25,278 nt of DNA from contig JAEZIW010000108.1 in assembly GCA_023436525.1 (NCBI GenBank), forward strand, positions 1-25,278. The letters run 5' to 3'. The DNA comes from Bacillota bacterium (GTDB lineage: Bacteria; Bacillota; Clostridia; Christensenellales; SZUA-584). Position numbers and translations under genes: made by a program. Numbering within the stretch: position 1 is the first letter of the stretch; every line of letters begins with the position of its first letter. The notes under the pieces were generated by a model that searched no databases, was not told the DNA's origin, and saw nothing but the letters and a program-made list of their open reading frames with translations. This document shows, one piece after another, positions 23,057 to 25,278 of this stretch.

Positions 23057-24718
23057 TTAAGCGTCACCCTCATCGCCCGCCGCTAGGCCCAGCTCCTGCT
23101 CGCCCCACTCACGCAGCTTGTATTTTTGTATCTTACCGCTTGCTGTCATCGGATATGAATTCAAAAAGAGCACATAACGCGGCGCTTTATGCTTAGAAAG
23201 CCCGTCTTTAACATATTGAACAATGCTTTCCTGTGTCTCGCTCGCGCCGGGTTTTAAGATAACACAAGCGAGCACTTCTTCGCCATATTTATGATCTTTA
23301 ACGCCCACCACCTGCACGTCGGACACAGACGGATGGGTGTAGAGAAACTCCTCGATCTCACGCGGATAGATGTTCTCGCCGCCCCTGATGATCATATCCT
23401 TCAAGCGTCCCGTGATTTTGTAATAGCCGTCCTCGTCGCATATACCGAGATCTCCCGTGTGCAGCCAGCCGTCCTTATCAATCGCCTGCGCGGTGGCTTC
23501 GGGCATCTTATAATACCCTTTCATCACGTGATAGCCGCGTGTCACAATCTCGCCGACCGTGTTCGGCGGCACATCCTTGCCCGTTTCAGGGTCAATCACC
23601 TTGGCTTCCACGTTCGGATACGCACGCCCCACGGTGGAGACGCGAATTTCCAGCGGATCATCAACGGTCGACTGCGTGATGCCCGGCGACGATTCGGTCT
23701 GGCCGTATACACTGGTGATATGGCGCATGTACATCTTATCCGCTGCCGCCTTCATCACCTCAACAGGGCAGTTGGCTCCCGCCATTATACCGGTGCGCAT
23801 GCTTGTTAAATCGTACTTCGGAAAATCGGGGTGCTCCATCATCGCGATGAACATCGTCGGCACGCCGTGAAACGCGGTGCACTTTTCGGATTGGAGCACA
23901 TCCAGCACACGTGTCGGGTGAAAGTGATCCACAAACACCATGGTTGTATCGTTCGTGATGGAGGCCATCACGCCGAGCACACACCCGAAGCAATGGAACA
24001 GCGGCACCGTGATGCAAAGCCGATCCTTATCCGAAAAAGCCATCGATTCGCCGATGATCTTGCCGTTATTGATGAGGTTGTAGTGTGTGAGCATCACGCC
24101 CTTGGGGAAGCCCGTGGTGCCGGAGGTGTACTGCATGTTGATCACGTCGTGCGGGTCGCATTCCTTTTGTCTCGCGGCGCGCTCCTGCTCGCTGACCTTA
24201 TCGGAAAGCTTCAGCACATCGCTCCAGTTGTACATGCCGGGGTGTTTGTCTTCATCTAAGAATACCACCGTTTTAAGCAGCGGCAGCTTTTTGCTGCTTA
24301 ACTTGCCGGGCTCGCTCTTTTCCAGCTCGGGGCACACAGCATTTATATGCTCAACATAATTGTTGTCCTTCGTGCCGCCCATCATAATGAGCATTTTAGA
24401 ATCGGACTGCTTTAAAAGATATTCCAACTCATATTTTTTGTAGTTGGTGTTTACCGTTACCAGCACAGCGCCGATTTTGGCCGTGGCAAACTGCGTCTGC
24501 ACCCACTGCGGGTAGTTCGTAGCCCAAATGGCCACATGGTCGCCCTTTTTTACGCCCATCGCCATCAAACCGCGCGCTACTTTGTCGCACTCGGCTGCAA
24601 ACTCGGCCGTTGTAAAGCGAAGCCCTTCCAATGGATGAACGCTGCATTCCTTGTTTGGGTACTCCTTCGCTTTCATATCCAACCAATCACCAATTGTCAT
24701 ATGAATAAATTCCGGCAT
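23057..24718 (-). CDS. AMP-forming acyl-CoA synthetase
   Basis: A 553-residue ANL-superfamily ligase that would activate a carboxylic acid as acyl-AMP and then form the CoA thioester. Motifs: YTSGTTGFPKGV (P-loop, 197-208), VYGQTESSPG, GWLHTGDLG, GRLKDMIIRGGENIYPREIE (hinge and A8) and TASGKIQKYKLRE with the catalytic Lys529. It resembles the medium/long-chain FadD/ACSF2-like group; chain length and substrate are not determinable. ATG 24718 is chosen for GGAGGGGG five bases upstream; a longer reading would run into the T-box terminator. The gene follows a T-box leader with no gene between, so its expression should respond to uncharged tRNA, which is unusual for this family. Confidence 0.94.
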   Translation of the reverse strand: MPEFIHMTIGDWLDMKAKEYPNKECSVHPLEGLRFTTAEFAAECDKVARGLMAMGVKKGDHVAIWATNYPQWVQTQFATAKIGAVLVTVNTNYKKYELEYLLKQSDSKMLIMMGGTKDNNYVEHINAVCPELEKSEPGKLSSKKLPLLKTVVFLDEDKHPGMYNWSDVLKLSDKVSEQERAARQKECDPHDVINMQYTSGTTGFPKGVMLTHYNLINNGKIIGESMAFSDKDRLCITVPLFHCFGCVLGVMASITNDTTMVFVDHFHPTRVLDVLQSEKCTAFHGVPTMFIAMMEHPDFPKYDLTSMRTGIMAGANCPVEVMKAAADKMYMRHITSVYGQTESSPGITQSTVDDPLEIRVSTVGRAYPNVEAKVIDPETGKDVPPNTVGEIVTRGYHVMKGYYKMPEATAQAIDKDGWLHTGDLGICDEDGYYKITGRLKDMIIRGGENIYPREIEEFLYTHPSVSDVQVVGVKDHKYGEEVLACVILKPGASETQESIVQYVKDGLSKHKAPRYVLFLNSYPMTASGKIQKYKLREWGEQELGLAAGDEGDA

Positions 24719-24764
24719 GATATCCCCCTCCAATATTAATTCCCAAATTAGTCCACTTGGATAT

Positions 24765-25044
24765 AAAAAAAGCCTTCGTCTCAATACAGAGACGAAAGAC
24801 TTCGCGGTACCACTCTGCTTGCGGGGTTATCCCGCCAGCTCAATCTAGGGCTTACGGCCAAGCAGCCGCAGTCCTATTCTTAACTAACGCGTAAGAAAAG
24901 TCGTCAGCGCTTACTCCATTCAGCACTGAAGCTCCGGGGCGAGTTCACCTTGCTGCCGCGTCCACCTTGCACCATCCGGCGGCTCTCTGTTCGCAAGCCT
25001 GCAAAATTACTGATCCCCATCACAGCCGTTAAAAATCTATAATT
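24765..25044 (-). ncRNA. T-box riboswitch leader
   Basis: On the minus strand the leader has the T-box order. Stem I shows AGTA (25008-25011), AGAGAG, GGTG and GAAC (24943-24946). A CTGAAT...GGAGTAAG segment follows, then the T-box AGAGTGGTACCGCG (24803-24816), and a terminator TTCGTCTC/GAGACGAA with a seven-T run (24765-24803). The antiterminator bulge UGGU predicts a tRNA with discriminator A73. The specifier after GAA-CU reads CGC (Arg) if the codon starts two bases beyond GAA; a one-base shift gives GCC (Ala). I hold this assignment loosely. The acyl-CoA synthetase ATG lies 47 bases downstream of the terminator. Confidence 0.93.
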
Positions 25045-25050
25045 GAAATT

Positions 25051-25080
25051 ATTATATGATACACTGCGCCGCATTGTCAA
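25051..25080 (-). promoter_or_regulatory. Promoter of the T-box / acyl-CoA synthetase unit
   Basis: On the minus strand, TTGACA (25075-25080), 18 bases, TATAAT (25051-25056). Both boxes are perfect consensus, suggesting strong constitutive initiation with control left to the T-box. Confidence 0.85.
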
Positions 25081-25129
25081 CAGCTAACCCCCCGTTTTGT
25101 AATGCTATCAAGAAATACAGATTTGGCTA

Positions 25130-25158
25130 TGGACGGCATCAGGTGCGTTATGTATAAT
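25130..25158 (+). promoter_or_regulatory. Possible promoter of the last, partial gene
   Basis: TGGACG (25130-25135), 17 bases, TATAAT (25153-25158). The -10 is perfect and the -35 weak. It lies 75 bases before the ATG at 25233. Confidence 0.4.
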
Positions 25159-25232
25159 CAATCCATATATTAGTCCATCTATGTTAATTTGTGTTGATAC
25201 TATTATTTTTCTATTTATAAGCAGGAGTTCTT

Positions 25233-25278
25233 ATGAAAAAAGATTTGGGGCAAGCGCCGTTAACACTCGGTGGATGGC
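25233..25278 (+). CDS. Start of an unidentified gene (partial)
   Basis: ATG at 25233 follows GCAGGAG with a five-base spacing and opens MKKDLGQAPLTLGGW before the window ends. Fifteen residues are too few for family assignment. It is divergent from the T-box unit, sharing a gap of about 150 bases. Confidence 0.5.
   Translation, partial: MKKDLGQAPLTLGGW

Overview
The window looks like chromosomal DNA from an anaerobic Gram-positive bacterium of the Clostridia (Firmicutes). Supporting this are a T-box riboswitch, AGGAGG-type ribosome binding sites, TTG and GTG starts, two lipobox lipoproteins, a sortase B relic, hybrid-cluster protein, a PAS/GGDEF/HD-GYP signalling protein and sigma-A-type promoters (TTGACA/TATAAT) in AT-rich gaps between GC-richer genes. 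I cannot name the genus. No rRNA, tRNA, CRISPR array, transposase or phage gene was seen.

Layout. 1-3060: the tail of an unknown + strand gene, a secreted family 3 glycosidase, and a dense array of palindromic repeat modules. 3067-4638: hcp (hydroxylamine/NO stress), with a palindrome upstream. 5074-7449: a membrane chemoreceptor. 7655-11011: a large multi-PAS, GAF, GGDEF and HD-GYP c-di-GMP protein on the opposite strand. 11178-14243: a complete zinc uptake unit (Fur/Zur-type repressor, binding lipoprotein, ATPase, permease) with two matching 7-1-7 operators. 14260-15340: a possible small RNA or attenuator, then a flavodoxin overlapping a TfoX C-terminal-like gene. 15507-17751: a ROK-type regulator and an MFS transporter, probably one operon. 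17773-19978: a Zn/Cd/Pb-exporting P1B ATPase under an SmtB/ArsR-type operator. 20206-21912: a PNPOx-fold flavoprotein and a membrane acyltransferase. 22021-22911: a 5'-truncated sortase B and a small possible winged-helix gene. 23008-25080: an AMP-forming acyl-CoA synthetase directly behind a complete T-box leader. 25233-25278: the start of one more gene.

Two features stand out. The first is a family of roughly 75-90 bp elements built of two conserved hairpins inside an outer A-rich/T-rich stem. Complete or decayed copies lie in three of the four convergent gene junctions, and a modular array lies upstream of the glycosidase. The stems are kept while the loops vary, and the ends look like bidirectional terminators. 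I do not recognise the family. The second is the T-box in front of an acyl-CoA ligase, a gene class not normally under tRNA-sensing control.

Zinc homeostasis is covered on both sides: Zur-like repression of uptake, and derepressed export through the ATPase, whose sensor is not encoded here. Functions are assigned from visible motifs only; no database search was run.
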